From: Lytechinus variegatus
Lineage: Eukaryota > Echinodermata > Echinoidea > Temnopleuroida > Toxopneustidae
Length of the DNA: 64,000 nucleotides
Assembly: GCF_018143015.1 (NCBI RefSeq)
Contig: NC_054741.1
Location: 67,029,754-67,093,753 of the forward strand
Direction of reading: 5' to 3'
Shown here: one piece after another, positions 11,301 through 22,525 of the stretch
How the letters are laid out: every line of letters begins with the position of its first letter
Position numbering within the stretch: position 1 is the first letter of the stretch
Notes under the pieces: generated by a model
What the model was told of the DNA's origin: nothing
Databases searched by the model: none
What the model saw: only the letters and a program-made list of their open reading frames with translations
Position numbers and translations under genes: made by a program

Positions 11301-14300
11301 TGTAATTTGTAAAGAATTATTAATATGAGAATGCTAAGGGGGAAAGGTCGGGGCCAATTATTCTCAACCACAACTGCTTCTAAGCTTTCTACTTTGAAAT
11401 TTGGGATTTATATGCATTTTGGTATACTTATTCCTCTGACTTGGTGTTGCCAGTCGTCAGTATTTCAGGTAACAGGTCAACAATCAAATCATTGCAGTAT
11501 GGATTGCATGCACACATCTTTAAATATTCCCCGAACATAAATGTTTCGTAATAGTGTGTCACCAGTTTCTTTCTTTTATATGTTTAAATAAACGTGTCCT
11601 TGTAGGGTCAGGTGGCATATTGTGAATTTTGAATTGTGGAAATTTGCATCTTGACTTTTGAATTGCAGTACTAGTATGCTAAAAAAATTGTACTCTGTGG
11701 CTCTTTCATCCACAGCTTTCTATTTCACTGACTTTGTGATTTCACGATTTGCTCTCATTGGTCATTGTTATTGTGCTGTTTTTCTACTTGGTGTCATTTT
11801 TTTAGATGGAAGAAGAAAGAATACGACAACGGTGGAAGCAAGTGAAGTACCATGACCCTCAAGTTTCAAAGTCAAATGAAGGTCATGAGTCCAGGGTAAA
11901 TGAAATTAATACGATGGGATCCCTACTTGATGATGCCCAGCGAATGGAAAGGTGGGTTATGTCAAATAGTATTTGACACCCCATAAGACTGGGGAGGGGG
12001 CTGATTGAGCAACCCTAAGATCTTGGTCATATATCTCTCCAATTTAACCAAACTTGGTACACCCTTTATCCTGTCACATAATCTTCAAGATTTAATATGG
12101 GGAATTACGATATCTCTACTTTATAAGCTAAATTTTTGGTTTGTTTATAGCTTTATTTAGTTCTAAAATAATATGCATGCATTGATGCTATTAGCTAAAT
12201 ATTTTGAAGTATGATAATAGATCATTGTCTTTATTACCAGTATGCCTTTCTCAGTGGCATAATTGTTGTGCTGATGATCATATTCCAGACTTGAAGCAAG
12301 TGGCATAACTGTTGTTTTTACGGGTCAGTAATAAATAGCGTGGATAACCATGGCTTCCTTGGTTATCCACGCTATTTTATTCATGAGTCCGTTCTTCAAA
12401 CAGTAGACAGTGAATAAAATAGTGTAATTAACTATGGCAACAGGCATCAATTTGGCGCACTGTGACAAAAGCGCGCATCAGCATTGGACGTTTTTTAATA
12501 AACTTTCTAAATAAGTGTAATTTATACAGGAAATATGCATAAACCATGGGTTCAACCAATGGTTTTAAAAACCACCTTTGTGAATTTGAGTCACTGTGAC
12601 TGCTCCCATCTGTGGACAAGGTTAAGGTTTATCCTTCAGCTTGCAGTAGATGTTGCTTAGAAAGAGGAATCGGAGAGGATGAAATATAAGAAAGATCTAG
12701 CTTTCAGTCATCTAAAATTTTCTATGATTTATTCAAGAGAGAATTTAAAAGATATTAAACATATTACAAGATCTAGATTTGTCTTAATGTAGTTTGAATT
12801 TTATGCATATTGCAATAACTTCAAAAAAATAAATTGTAAATAAATGAATTTCTTTAAAATCATTAATCATTAACAAATTTTTCTTTCTTTAGAAAGGAAA
12901 TATGAAAATATCATCTGGCAAAAGAAAAAGATTTCACTTTCATTAATTTTCTTTTTCTGCTAAAGGTTGAATAGTGCCCCTCTGCAACACAGTATCGTAT
13001 TCACCAATACTCAACACTCTGGCAACCAGAATAGAAGTAATGGCTTTGATCGTCTGTCTGAGTTGCACAACCCTGTCCATGAAGAGGAATTGAGGATTGT
13101 ACAGCCATCCAACGATTCTATCCATCTAGAAACAGCTGGGCAACCTATCAATGTTAACTCTATCCCGAATGACCAGGAAACAGAGCAACCCTCGGAAAGG
13201 ATTCATGGTAGCCGTAGGGAAGGTGATGGTATCCCATTATCAGCCCCAGGCAGCATGGTGACAGGGGTGCATGAGGGTAGAGAGGCATTTGAAACCCATC
13301 TAAAGCTCACCTCCCATTTCAATTATGGCACGTTTGATCCATGGAAGCTAGTTGAAAAGTAAGTATTTTTTGCAGATTGGTAACTCCTGCTCTGAAATAT
13401 TTGACACTTCAATCCTAAAGACATTGGTTGATGTTTATTTGATTTTTACTTGCTACTTGTGTGTTGTAAAAATGAAGCCCTGTTAAAAAAATTGCACCTG
13501 GAAATCATAAATTATGGTGCTTTAAAAAATGAAAATGATCAGGGAACACTATCCTAATATTATCATATAATTGAATTATTTTTTAGTTACAGATAACTTG
13601 AAATTGTCTGCACAAATTTGATTTTTTTTTCTGAGCTGAGATGTTATTTGATCAATGTGAATTATACCAAGTACAACACACAACAAAGTTCAGGATTTTA
13701 TTTCAACAAGACCTCTAAAGTCTTTAATGTTAAATGCATTTAAGTGAATATATCTAAAGACATAATTGATAATAATAAAGTATGATGATTGGAGAAGGTG
13801 ATTGGACTAAACACCATTTCCACAAGAACCAGTATTCTTTGCAAAAGAGCAGCTGAAGGAAGACGGCATGTAAGTAACCAAGGATGTGTCTAATTGCCTG
13901 AAAGCAAACAGTGTTCTCCCCCCCCTTTTTTTTCCACATATAAAATATCTATAAAAAAGAAAAGGAAGGTTTACTGTTTCCTTCAGTATAGATATACAGT
14001 GATGCAAGTTGGGATGACTTCTAAATGATATGATGATACCAATCACATGTTGCTCTCTATCACAAGTGGCAATAGTGTCTGAAATTAAAAGGCCTTTGAA
14101 GAGAGCGTTGTTGACTCAGTCACTTATGCGTCTGCCCGTCAAACCAAAGATCGCGGGTCGGAGTCCAACCGGGGCGGATGACTGAAGCCAGTGCATTGTG
14201 TGTAAATGTCTCTCCCATGTTTCATAGATGCAGGCTATGTTACAATGGAAAACACTCTGTCTCTCGGATAGGACGTTAAATGGATGTCTCGTGTAGAGGA

Positions 14301-14648
14301 GAGTCACCACCTTTACACGTTAAGAACCCACTGCACTATTTGTATAAGAGCAGGGGGAAACCCCGGTGTAGTGGTCCACCTGCACTCCCCCCAATCAGTT
14401 ATATCTTCCCAGGCACAGAAGATGCCAAACAAATAATAATAATAATGAAATTTGATGAATTGTTTATTGTGTGTTATTTTCTTTGCAGGATTGCAGATGA
14501 CCTGGTAGAAGACATCATTCTTGATATCACTAATGAAGTCAGTGATGTTATTGGTAACTATGTTGAAACCATCTACGCAACAGAGTTTGAAATGAAGACG
14601 GAAGATGTATCTATGAAAGAAAAGGCGCGCAAAGCTCTCTTCACATAG
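5376..14648 (+). CDS. KIAA0753: Moonraker/OFIP (KIAA0753) orthologue, seven coding exons
   Basis: Coding exons: 5376-6030, 7555-7745, 8294-8995, 10716-10880, 11806-11951, 12966-13358, 14489-14648 (TAG stop). All junctions are GT-AG and agree in phase, giving about 803 residues; human is 967. Start: an in-frame TAA lies at 5328, and the first in-frame ATG is 5376, after a strong acceptor ending at 5314. From recalled human KIAA0753, the N-terminal block (NQLLFNLGIP; VISKEKIAFAMQLARRD) aligns with NQLQFNRNVP and VISQERLSYAVHLARRD. Exon 5 (EERIRQRWKQVKYHDP) aligns with YQESVRQRYNKIAYADP, and the C-terminus (LTSHFNYGTFDPWKL; LVEDIILDITNEV) with the human end. The family acts at centriolar satellites with OFD1 and FOR20 in centriole duplication and ciliogenesis. 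The exon 1-exon 2 join skips the vertebrate central helical region. Exon 3 holds a duplicated LSKHVRAPSHG motif. Weakest boundary: the exon 3 end. Confidence 0.85.
6727..6940 (+). mobile_element. tRNA-derived SINE in MNR intron 1
   Basis: An A-box-like 'tggtctagtggtta' and a B-box-like 'gggtttgaagccc' lie about 35 bases apart, as in tRNA genes, but the acceptor stem does not pair and no CCA-like end follows. The downstream 'cccaggtgaatgggttcccagtaggaa' pattern matches the body of the SINE at 26774. Calling it a SINE rather than a tRNA gene is therefore favoured. Confidence 0.65.
9351..10209. mobile_element. TA-flanked inverted-repeat element rich in GGGGTAAGTTG motifs
   Basis: Left end GGGGAAGGCGGGGTAAGTTG and right end CAACTTACCCCGCCTTCCCC are perfect inverted repeats over 20 bases, flanked on both sides by TA (9349-9350, 10210-10211). 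A TA duplication is the hallmark of Tc1/mariner-type insertion. Inside, the motif 'ggggtaagttg(t/a)gcca' or its complement recurs near 9556, 9579, 9540, 9806, 9828 and 10170. No transposase is encoded, so it is non-autonomous. It sits in MNR intron 3. Confidence 0.75.
10976..11121. mobile_element. Short palindromic MITE (GGGGCCTGTTGCAGAAAG ends)
   Basis: GGGGCCTGTTGCAGAAAG at the left and CTTTCTGCAACAGGCCCC at the right are perfect inverted repeats of 18 bases. The element is about 146 bp, between MNR exons 4 and 5, with no coding capacity. Related 'ttgcaacaggcccc'-type ends occur in the element at 40079. Confidence 0.7.
12333..12377. repeat. Perfect 18 bp stem hairpin in MNR intron 5
   Basis: AAATAGCGTGGATAACCA (12333-12350) and its exact complement (12360-12377) are separated by only nine bases. 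No polymerase III boxes or further arms are obvious, so a structured RNA, a MITE core or a recent inverted duplication are all possible. Confidence 0.6.
14100..14446 (+). mobile_element. tRNA-derived SINE with (AAT)n tail in MNR intron 6
   Basis: A B-box-like 'gggtcggagtccaacc' follows a degenerate A-box region, then a SINE body ('ggacgttaaatggatgtc', 'gtagaggagagtcacc', 'ccccggtgtagtgg') and a short (ATA)n tail ending just before the last MNR exon. The body matches the fragment at 3960-4190. The tail ends about 40 bases upstream of the exon 7 acceptor. Confidence 0.7.
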
Positions 14649-15807
14649 TGTAGCCCTCTGCCTCCTCAACAGAACTAAACATTGGTCTTCTGGTGAGTAA
14701 GGAAGTTTGTTTTATATTGTGGAAGAGATTTTAAAAATGTTATTTGATACCCCTTTCCCTTTAAGATCATTCAGGCCAGCCTAAATAGGCAAGGTTAATA
14801 CTAGGCCAGCCTAATAGTTTGACAGGCGTGAATTAACTGGTCTCCAAAAGAAACTTCTCAAACTTTACAAGCGCACTTCACAAATTCCACTCATTCAAAA
14901 TGTACAAAATTTTGACACAGGCTAGCTTCAATAATCTTTACTCAGCACATGTCAATAATGAAGAGGCTGTAACCCCTCAAATCAATTGGTTTCACAATCC
15001 AAATTTACAAAATGGCAAAAAAAAAACAATTAAAATGAGATGGAATTAAACCAAATGGTCATTTTTTGCTTGACTGCTACTGAGTCCATTCATGCATTAT
15101 GCTTCTTTGACCTCAGTGGGTATGTTTAAAATGTTAATTTTATTTTCCTGTAACTTCTCTAATTAAACATGCCAATAATCATGCTGTGAACTTTAATAAA
15201 CTGGGAAGTTTGTTAGGACAGCATGAATAGTAAGGCAGTGAGCAAATGATCTTATTAGATTTAGGGAGCACAAGGTCAAAGGTCACAAATGTTTTGATTT
15301 ACAAATTTCATACATTAGAAGTGCAAAATATTTTTTGTTATATCAATGGTGGAGGCAGGCATAATTTTTTTTACTGCATAAGTGCAGTTGAAGATCCATC
15401 CATTTGATGCCTTGTAACAAGAAAATATTGCTTTTCTCTGCAATATTTGATGAAGTGTCCTATTGCACAGTGTATCTAGACAAAAATGATGAAAAATACT
15501 TCTGTAAAAATCATGCTAATATATACATGTAGCTCAACCAATATCAAATGTTCTTCTAATTTTCAGGACAAATGCTCTTTGATAGTATCTCTGGACCCAT
15601 CATCATTTGAAAAGGGAACACATCAGCAAGCTTACTACTCTTCAGTATCTGTGGGTAAATTGCTGATTGGTCTGCACCTGTTTGGTCTCTTCCCGCATGA
15701 TCTAATCCTTCTTCGTCTTCAACCAGTTCATGTAAATGTGCTAACCATTTGGTCTAATTGCCATTAAGCCCTTCCCATCTTGTTTAATTTCATTTATGCT
15801 CTACATA

Positions 15808-16414
15808 TTGGGTCAGATGCATAAAAAGTAGAAATTGCTTTTGCTAGGATTTTGCTAGTTAGCTCAAGCAATTGCTGTCTGGTAGGATTTGCTTGACGAT
15901 TAAGCTATTGCCAAAAAAGTGTATGCATAAAGCAAACATTTTACTTGTGCGTTTAACCATTTGCTTGGGTTTTTTCAAGCTCCGTCAGAGCAGCTTGAGA
16001 TATTTGCTTGATTAGAGCTTTCACATTTTTATTTTCAAGTTTATGCACGTGAGAGAGAACCCCAAGGTGTACTTGAATATGTAAAATGAATGAAAACTAT
16101 ATAAATTTATTAATTAGAAACAAGTTAAAGGAATACTTTGACACCAAGTAAAGTCAAAGATGTTACAAAGAGAAGCTGTATTTTTGCACTGTCACACCTT
16201 TGCACTTAAGTCCAGCACTTGTTCTGTGAGTCATGTTAGTGACGTTGCTATTGTTCAAACCACTAGCAATTGCTTTATGAAGGTAAGAACAGGTTTTCAG
16301 CATAAGCTAGTTGTTATGCATACAAAATAAAGCAGTTGCTGAGGCATGATCTTTTGCTTGGCTAGCATTTGCATGTGCTTGAAGCAATTGCTACTTTTTA
16401 TGCATCTGACCCAA
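15808..16414. mobile_element. Inverted-repeat element (TTGGGTCAGATGCATAAAAA ends)
   Basis: TTGGGTCAGATGCATAAAAA at the left and its complement at the right end are exact over at least 24 bases ('...agtag'). The interior alternates 'caagcaattgct' and 'agcaattgcttt' motifs, giving many short inverted pairs. About 607 bp, no transposase. Confidence 0.75.
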
Positions 16415-16732
16415 TTTGTCCTATATCCACTTTGTCTAACACCTCTCTCATGTAACGGTTAGATAAATAGGTAATGAACCAATTTTCATTTGACAGTGTA
16501 AAAAGTGATAAGTAGACAAAATGGAAATTACTCCAACTGGGTAATAGACAAAATAACAGTTAGGTAGACTAGATGTGTATTAGACCGAGTACAGTGTAAA
16601 AGCAAATGACAATTTGCCCATTCAGCCCATGTGGTGACAGAGATAGAGAATCTATGTCAATTGTAGAAGAAAGCATGAACTTTGGGGTGGATTTCATTAT
16701 AGCATCCAAAGATGATGCATTCGTCTCTCAGG

Positions 16733-16888
16733 TGGGTGTTTCATAAAGCTGTTCGTAAGTTAAGTACGACTGGTGATTCTTTCTTGTGGTCAACGATATT
16801 CATTGGTGATGGTTTAGCGCGTAAGAAAGGTTCACCAGTTGTTCTTAAAGTCGCTCTTAACATACAAAAAGCTTTATGAAACGGCCCC
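16733..16888. mobile_element. MITE of the 'GTTTCATAAAGCTGTTCGTAAG' family, copy A
   Basis: Ends 'gggtgtttcataaagct' and 'agctttatgaaacggccc' are inverted repeats; the interior 'actggtgattctttc' pairs with 'gaaaggttcaccagt'. Sister copies lie at 30529-30699 and 42329-42509, with a remnant near 27240-27270. Confidence 0.7.
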
Positions 16889-17660
16889 CAGTTCCTATTT
16901 ATTAAGGACTGTCCCCATTATTAGTGAAAGAGAAAGCCAGTTTGTCCACTGTTGTAATGATGTATATGAAACTGAATTGTCCCTATTTTCAGCCTCTGTC
17001 TACCTATTTGTTCCATTTTCTTGGATGTTAATGGTTGGTAGGTAGAAGAATGTAACAAGGGTTGTTTTAGAACGCTGTTCATGTTATGCCCGACTTTATG
17101 TATGTTTTATGACTGTTGCGGCAGATTCCATTAAGTTATGGAATGAAATGTAGTTGTTGGTTAATAATTCATGTAACCAGTTACTTCTACAGCAGTCAAT
17201 GTTTTTATGCAAAATGAAATGTTTCATTATATATCTTGCTTTATATGCACCCCTTGCCCTATCACTCTCTCACTCACTCTCTCACTCACACTCACTCTCT
17301 CTTGCTCTCTGTATACTTCCTGTCCACATATACTTTCCTGTAATGTAATATAATGTTTATGGTTATGTGCAGTGGTATACCTGCTTCAGCAACCCAAACG
17401 CACTAAGTCCATGAAAATCACTTTGGTCAATAGAATCCTTTGTTTCTTGTTTTTGACCATCCACCTTGGGGGATAAGCTTGGGCATGGATTGGGGTATGT
17501 AAAAGAAAGCCTCAATTGAATAGAAGTCAAGATCATAGACACACATGCTGTACTGGTGTGCCTGCCTTTAAGATCTCAACATTTAAGAAAGATGTTCAAG
17601 TCTATGTCCTAAGCAAAGTTGTCAAAATCCCAGATAGCCAAAAGTTATAAACTTTGAGGT

Positions 17661-17850
17661 GTAGCTGCAGAATCAAACCCAGAATCAACACAAAGTTCAA
17701 ATGCATATCAGCAACAACACCCAATGACAAAGAATAAATCCAAGCAGTGCCTTGTACAGTTGACTGAATGTTTATTCTCAATATATACATGCACCTTTTG
17801 TGCAACGTATCATAAGCGGGTGTATGGGTGTGGTCAATCGTGAGACCATT
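17661..17850 (-). repeat. Left end repeat of the BEL/Pao fossil
   Basis: The complement of this segment matches 26525-26717 over about 170 bases, including 'accacacccatacacccgc', 'gagaataaacattca' and 'gtttgattctgcagctac'. The AATAAA within it and its position beside integrase are what one expects of an LTR. Confidence 0.65.
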
Positions 17851-18230
17851 TGTGTGTTCAAGTTAATGTGTGAGCGTGAGAACACATGTTCGTGCACACA
17901 CACACAAACACACACGTTCTCTCAATTCCTCATTGGGCCAGGTATCTGTTTACCTTCTTGGAGTTGAATTGGGCCAAGTTTTCCTTTAGCTCGCATTGAG
18001 CACCTCGGAAGTTTGATCCGTTGTCACCCCAGATTTTTGCCGGCTGGCCTCTCCGATTAATGAACCTCCGGAGAGCATTGATGAATGTGTCTGTTTCGAG
18101 CGAATTGGCTACTTCAAGATGCACAGCCCTTGTAGCCATGCAAGTGAAGATACAGCCATATGTCTTCACCTGGAATCTACCTTGCTTGACGAAGAAGGGA
18201 CCAAAGAAATCCACACCTGTATTATGGAAT

Positions 18231-18234
18231 ACAG
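18231..18234. other. Target-site duplication ACAG, left
   Basis: ACAG directly precedes the left terminal repeat and is repeated directly after the right one (24079-24082). The bases beyond differ, so the duplication is four bases long if the element begins GGGCC. Confidence 0.75.
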
Positions 18235-18269
18235 GGGCCAAAACCACTAACTCGGCACATTTGAGAAAT
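18235..18269 (+). repeat. Left terminal inverted repeat of the DNA transposon
   Basis: Begins GGGCCAAA, then CCACTAACTCGGCACA after one variable base. It matches the complement of 24044-24078 at about 31 of 35 positions. Confidence 0.8.
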
Positions 18270-18423
18270 CACCAATACAGAAAAATAAAGTTTCAGTAAT
18301 AAAACCATTTTTATTACAATATAAAACGTTGAATAGCAAATTTTCAAAATGTAAAATATGAACGCTTAATATTGGTCAGAAAAATCATGACTCAAGTTTG
18401 AAACAACGTGTAAAATGCATAAT

Positions 18424-19175
18424 GTAACTTACGTTACCACAATGTCAATTATTTGATTGATATGAAAATACAAATACAAATCAGTTTTTTCTGGTCACAG
18501 TGTTTAGTTATTAACATATTCCAATAGAATAAAAATGGAGACAAAAAGAGTGAGAGTAAAAAATCTGACACGTTCCTCCCATATTCTGACCCAAAATATA
18601 CCTCCTCGTTTTACATGTTAAGTCTTTATCTGAGTGAAGTCATATCTTCTTTGCTAGGCCATCACATTGACATAATATCATTTTTTTCTAAACTCTGTTT
18701 GAATGTATGAAGGTCATATTATTCCATTTTCACACAAAAAAGTGATACTAGAAGATAAGATATGATTACCAGCTGCTTGAACATTGGTAACGTATGTTCC
18801 ACTGATGAGTAACGTATGTTACTGAATAAATGAGAAATGTTGTAATTATATCAGAGTTATAAAATGCAATGTCTTGTATAAAAATGGACTTCTAAAGTAC
18901 ATGGATTCCCTATTACTTCCTCCCACACTTAAAGAAACAGGTTGTAATGAAATTCCTATTTATTCTTTGGTCAGCATCAATCTTGCATTTGCAAATGTTT
19001 AAGAACAGTCAATTTATTTTACCATTAAATGACATTCTATGGCAACAGGCATTCCCTATAAGAGTGTGGATGTTGTATATTATCCTTACATGTGAATACA
19101 TCTAAAATTCAGGACAAATAAGAACGCTATGTATCATGATAAAAAACATGATAGAACTATAGTAACGTATGTTAG
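18424..19175. promoter_or_regulatory. Left array of GTAACGTATGTTAC-like sites
   Basis: Four sites: 18424-18437 (GTAACTTACGTTAC), 18787-18800 (GTAACGTATGTTCC), 18809-18822 (GTAACGTATGTTAC) and 19162-19175 (GTAACGTATGTTAG). The 14-mer is nearly its own complement. Placement in the transposon flanks suggests transposase binding sites; that role is inference. Confidence 0.6.
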
Positions 19176-19895
19176 TAAGTTTTTCATTAAGTCTTGTAGA
19201 AGATTCCTTCTATGTTATGAAATTGTATTTGGAAACATTGACACTAAACATCAATGAGACAAAGACTTGGTGAATGAAATACGCTATTACTCAACAAATG
19301 AGCAAAATGGATGTTCCATTTAGCATGTTTATGCCACAGTTGGGTGCTAAATTAGTTCCATATGACCAACTTTTAGGCCTATGCATAAGACAATGGTAAA
19401 TTTATTGTTCTAAGTTCTCTGCTGTTTAAAAAATTAGGGAAGTATTGTTAGTTCAAAATTATGAAACTTCATCACAAACTTATTTACAGTATAACATTAT
19501 TGGTAAAACGCATTCAATGTGAGGATTGAAAATGTTTTTGAGGAAAAAAAGTCTACAGAAAAGGTCAAAGAAATAGTTTATTCATTATTAGGCTATCTTT
19601 ATAAGACCTGCTTATATACTCACATCATTTTCTATTGAAATATGACAATTAGGTAGGAATATAATATAGACGACATAACACACAGGCGAATCTGAAAATG
19701 GACTAAAAAACATTTCTTAACTTTGAATGAAACAAACGGTTTTAGAAATAATCCCTTTTTTTATTTGCAGTTTGGTAACAGTGCAAAATAGAGTACATTG
19801 TCCGAACTCTCGAATCACAGGCAAATAAGGACGCCCTTATAGTTATGCTGCCCAATTGTTTTTTGTTTTTTTTTCATTTCCCAGAAATAAATACA

Positions 19896-20204
19896 CTATT
19901 TCTCTTTGATCATAGCCCTTTGCTGATCAGACAGTACATGCATCCGAGCTGAATCGCGTTCAGGAGGTTCTATGGCACAGAGAACGTTCTTCTTTGCTAT
20001 CCAGATCAGATCTTTCCGTATGGGCCATTTGTATTTGTTCATTAGTAAAGGACCTGTGCATTCAGCAAGGAAGTTGACGTGAAGTTCTTTTTCGTCAGAT
20101 TCCAACACTTTACCCAAGTACCACTGTTGGTCGTACACAGCGGCAATCCAGTCATCTGTGTCGTAACTTGGCAGTACTGTGGTGCTCGTTGATGGCTCCT
20201 TCAT
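19896..20204 (-). pseudogene. C-terminal transposase segment in a shifted frame
   Basis: The segment overlaps the stop of the main transposase frame in an ATGA (20201-20204), that is, a one-base shift. It encodes about 102 residues with DDWIAAVYDQQWYLGKV and VNFLAECTGP...KWPIRKDLIWI, which reads like a small Tudor/SH3-like barrel. Homologous full-length proteins, as I recall them, carry such a tail fused to the catalytic part, so a one-base indel is likelier than a separate gene. Stop-restart at ATGA is the alternative. Confidence 0.6.
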
Positions 20205-22392
20205 GTTGCTAGTTGACTTCTCGGAATTGGCTTGTCCTTATCCGATGCCTCAGATTTCTTTGTAGGTCTACCCGTCACAAAACGGCGAAGCTGGCATCCA
20301 TCACACATTGGCCCAGTTGACATGCTTTCAGCAGGGTTATCCTCTCTGCACTTTGTGCAATAGCAGGATACATTTCTCAAGAGAACTCCTTTATCTTTTC
20401 CAATGACAGCATGCACTTGCAGAGTTCCTGTAAAGGATTTTACAGATCCCCACTGCTGAGTGATGAATTCACTGCTTGAAGAACACTCCTCTTTGGTCAC
20501 AAAGAAATATTCTATCTTTGAATTAGTCTCACAACCATGCCCTTGGGTCGCCCATGTGAAGAAATCCTTTGCGTCTTGTATGACTGCTTTGCGTTTGACT
20601 GCATTGTCAGCCATGCGCTTGACGGTACCTCCAATGCCATCACAAGGACCCTTTCCATGCCCAGCTTCAAAGAAGTTCCACTGGGCACGGACTCCAGGGA
20701 AAACAATGCTGTGATCCCCTACAAGAGAGAAAATCGTTTTGTTCCGATATTGGGAAGTAGGACCATCCGTCCAGTAGTGGATTTTTGATAGATTGGGAAT
20801 CAATTCCTTGAGTCTCGGAACCACTTTCTTCAGGATGGCGATGACCATGGATGAGTTATGCCCCTTTTCATCAGACACAGCAACAAAGCTCTTGTGAATG
20901 AGATTGCTACTCTCTGTGCTTCCGTCACGAAAATAGGCTACGATGGGATGGATTGTTACACTTTCCTGCGTCCAGTAAGCACTTTGAATTTCTTCTAGAG
21001 GAACACACGTATAGTTTTCAGCAAAGTCCATTTGAAGAACACATTCTCCAGGAGGCAAATCCTTCTTGCATTCCAGAATGGCTTCAAACTGCTTTTTGAT
21101 GCGCTCTACATGCTCTCGGAATTCCCGGATATTGGTTTTACAATGAGAGATAAACTCTGGCCTTGTCAGTGATACGTTTGTGAGTTTAATCTTCTTTCTC
21201 CCGTCAGTCTCTACTCTGTTCCATTCTTCAAACTGAACTAGACCTGGTTGTAACTCCGCGAGGAGACGATCTACCTGCTCATCAGTAGTGTTGCACCTTA
21301 TGAAATCATCTGGATTTTCGGTCACTGGTAAACCAAGTGATTTCATAGCTTTCAGTTTCAGTGACATGTTTTGATGTCTTTGGCACAAGCAGAGGTTCCT
21401 AGGCGAGAACTGGACGTGTTTGATATGGGGGCAGCGAGACTGGCGTACACGCTGAAAAGAAGACAATGATAACTTGCGCCTGTCTGGGTTTTCAGCTACA
21501 TATTTGGCATGAAGATTTGCAATGTAATCACAGAGAAACTTCTGTCTCTTGCTCCCACTGTTATCTGTCTTACAGCAGTCCTTCTTTCCAGGGCACGTGC
21601 GGGAGTTGTCATCCCTCTCCAGGAAAGTTACTAATCACTGTGGAGAGAATCCCAATAACGTCTGGCTTGTCTCTGCTGAACGGTCATCTTTGACTTTCCC
21701 TTCTTGCACCATCTTAATAAGTCGGTATTTTTTCAGCACTTTAGAACCAGCAATTATGTTATGTATGTTAGATCTTGTTGATTGTTTAGATGTAGAACTG
21801 GCTGCATTGCGAATCTCCTGGATCACAGCATTAGAGAAAAGCAACCTCTTCTTTATATTTCCTGGAACAGACTCTGGATCCAAGAAGGATTTCTTCAGTT
21901 GAATGTTTGTCTTGGTGCGGGGAGTGTTCTCAGGATTTTGAATTGGTGTGGATGATTTTGGCAGACTGTGACGCATCCTTTGGTACCTTTTCTGCACATT
22001 TTGCTTTTCCCTTGTTACCTGCTGGAGCCGGAGTGTAAGACTCTCGATTCTCTTGTGGGCATTGCTTAAACATTTGCTGACCCGCTTTCTTCTTGATTTG
22101 AGCTTGAATGGCAACTTGACTGTTAGTGGAGCACGAGAGACATCTGTGTAGGATACATCTGACAATGCAGAATCTTGAGTTGTATCACTTTCTGAGTTAT
22201 CCTGCTGTCGCTCATTCAAAATGTCTTGTCTCACTTTCTTGACCCTAACTCTGTGCTTTCTAACTCTAGACTTCACCTGGACCCTTCTTTCTTCTGCCTC
22301 TCTCTTTCTGCTCGGAGAAAAGCAGCCTCGCCAATTTTCTGTCGTTTCCGTTGCCTGTAGGTGGCCTGAATCTCTGCCCGTGTCTTGCCCAT
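20201..22392 (-). pseudogene. DDE-type transposase of the DNA transposon, lightly damaged
   Basis: Likely start is the ATG at 22390-22392 (MGKTRAEIQATYRQRKRQK, basic). A one-base slip in the GA-rich stretch near 22300 moves to the main frame, which runs to 20201 with a single in-frame TGA at 21633-21635. In order: basic N-terminus and coiled coil (SLTLRLQQVTREKQNVQKRY); RDDNSRTCPGKKDCC with a basic region; a C/H knuckle (CPHIKHVQFSPRNLCLCQRH); a catalytic fold with candidate acids in LQMDFAENY, YWTDGPTSQYRN and FFEAGHGKGPCDGIGG; and a CxxC...CxxC finger (CYCTKCRED...MCDGCQLRRF). The GKGPCDGIGGTVKR pattern is one I recall from many unnamed metazoan proteins. Function inferred: cut-and-paste transposition in the nucleus. 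Confidence 0.75.
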
Positions 22393-22525
22393 CCCTGTAA
22401 ATATTAAGTGAAAATGAAGAGTCTGAATACAAAATTACCAACTGATTAATTTTTTTATACATGTTTGTTCGTGTAGAGTTACTGATGCTCATGATTAAGA
22501 CCTAATATGGTATGATACATTTCAA

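Larger units (their letters stand above)
14649..17659. other. Downstream flank of MNR; two MITEs, no gene seen
   Basis: After the MNR stop the sequence is AT-rich. An AATAAA at 15195-15200 is a candidate poly(A) signal. Recognised contents are the inverted-repeat elements at 15808-16414 and 16733-16888 and a CT-rich microsatellite near 17266-17310. The frames at 15486-15767 and 16839-17045 partly overlap repeats and match nothing I know. Confidence 0.5.

Noticed and set aside
15486-15767. 93-residue open frame downstream of MNR
   Set aside because: No family resemblance and no supporting splice context.
20460-20788. Plus-strand open frames across the transposase
   Set aside because: Shadows of the minus-strand transposase coding sequence.
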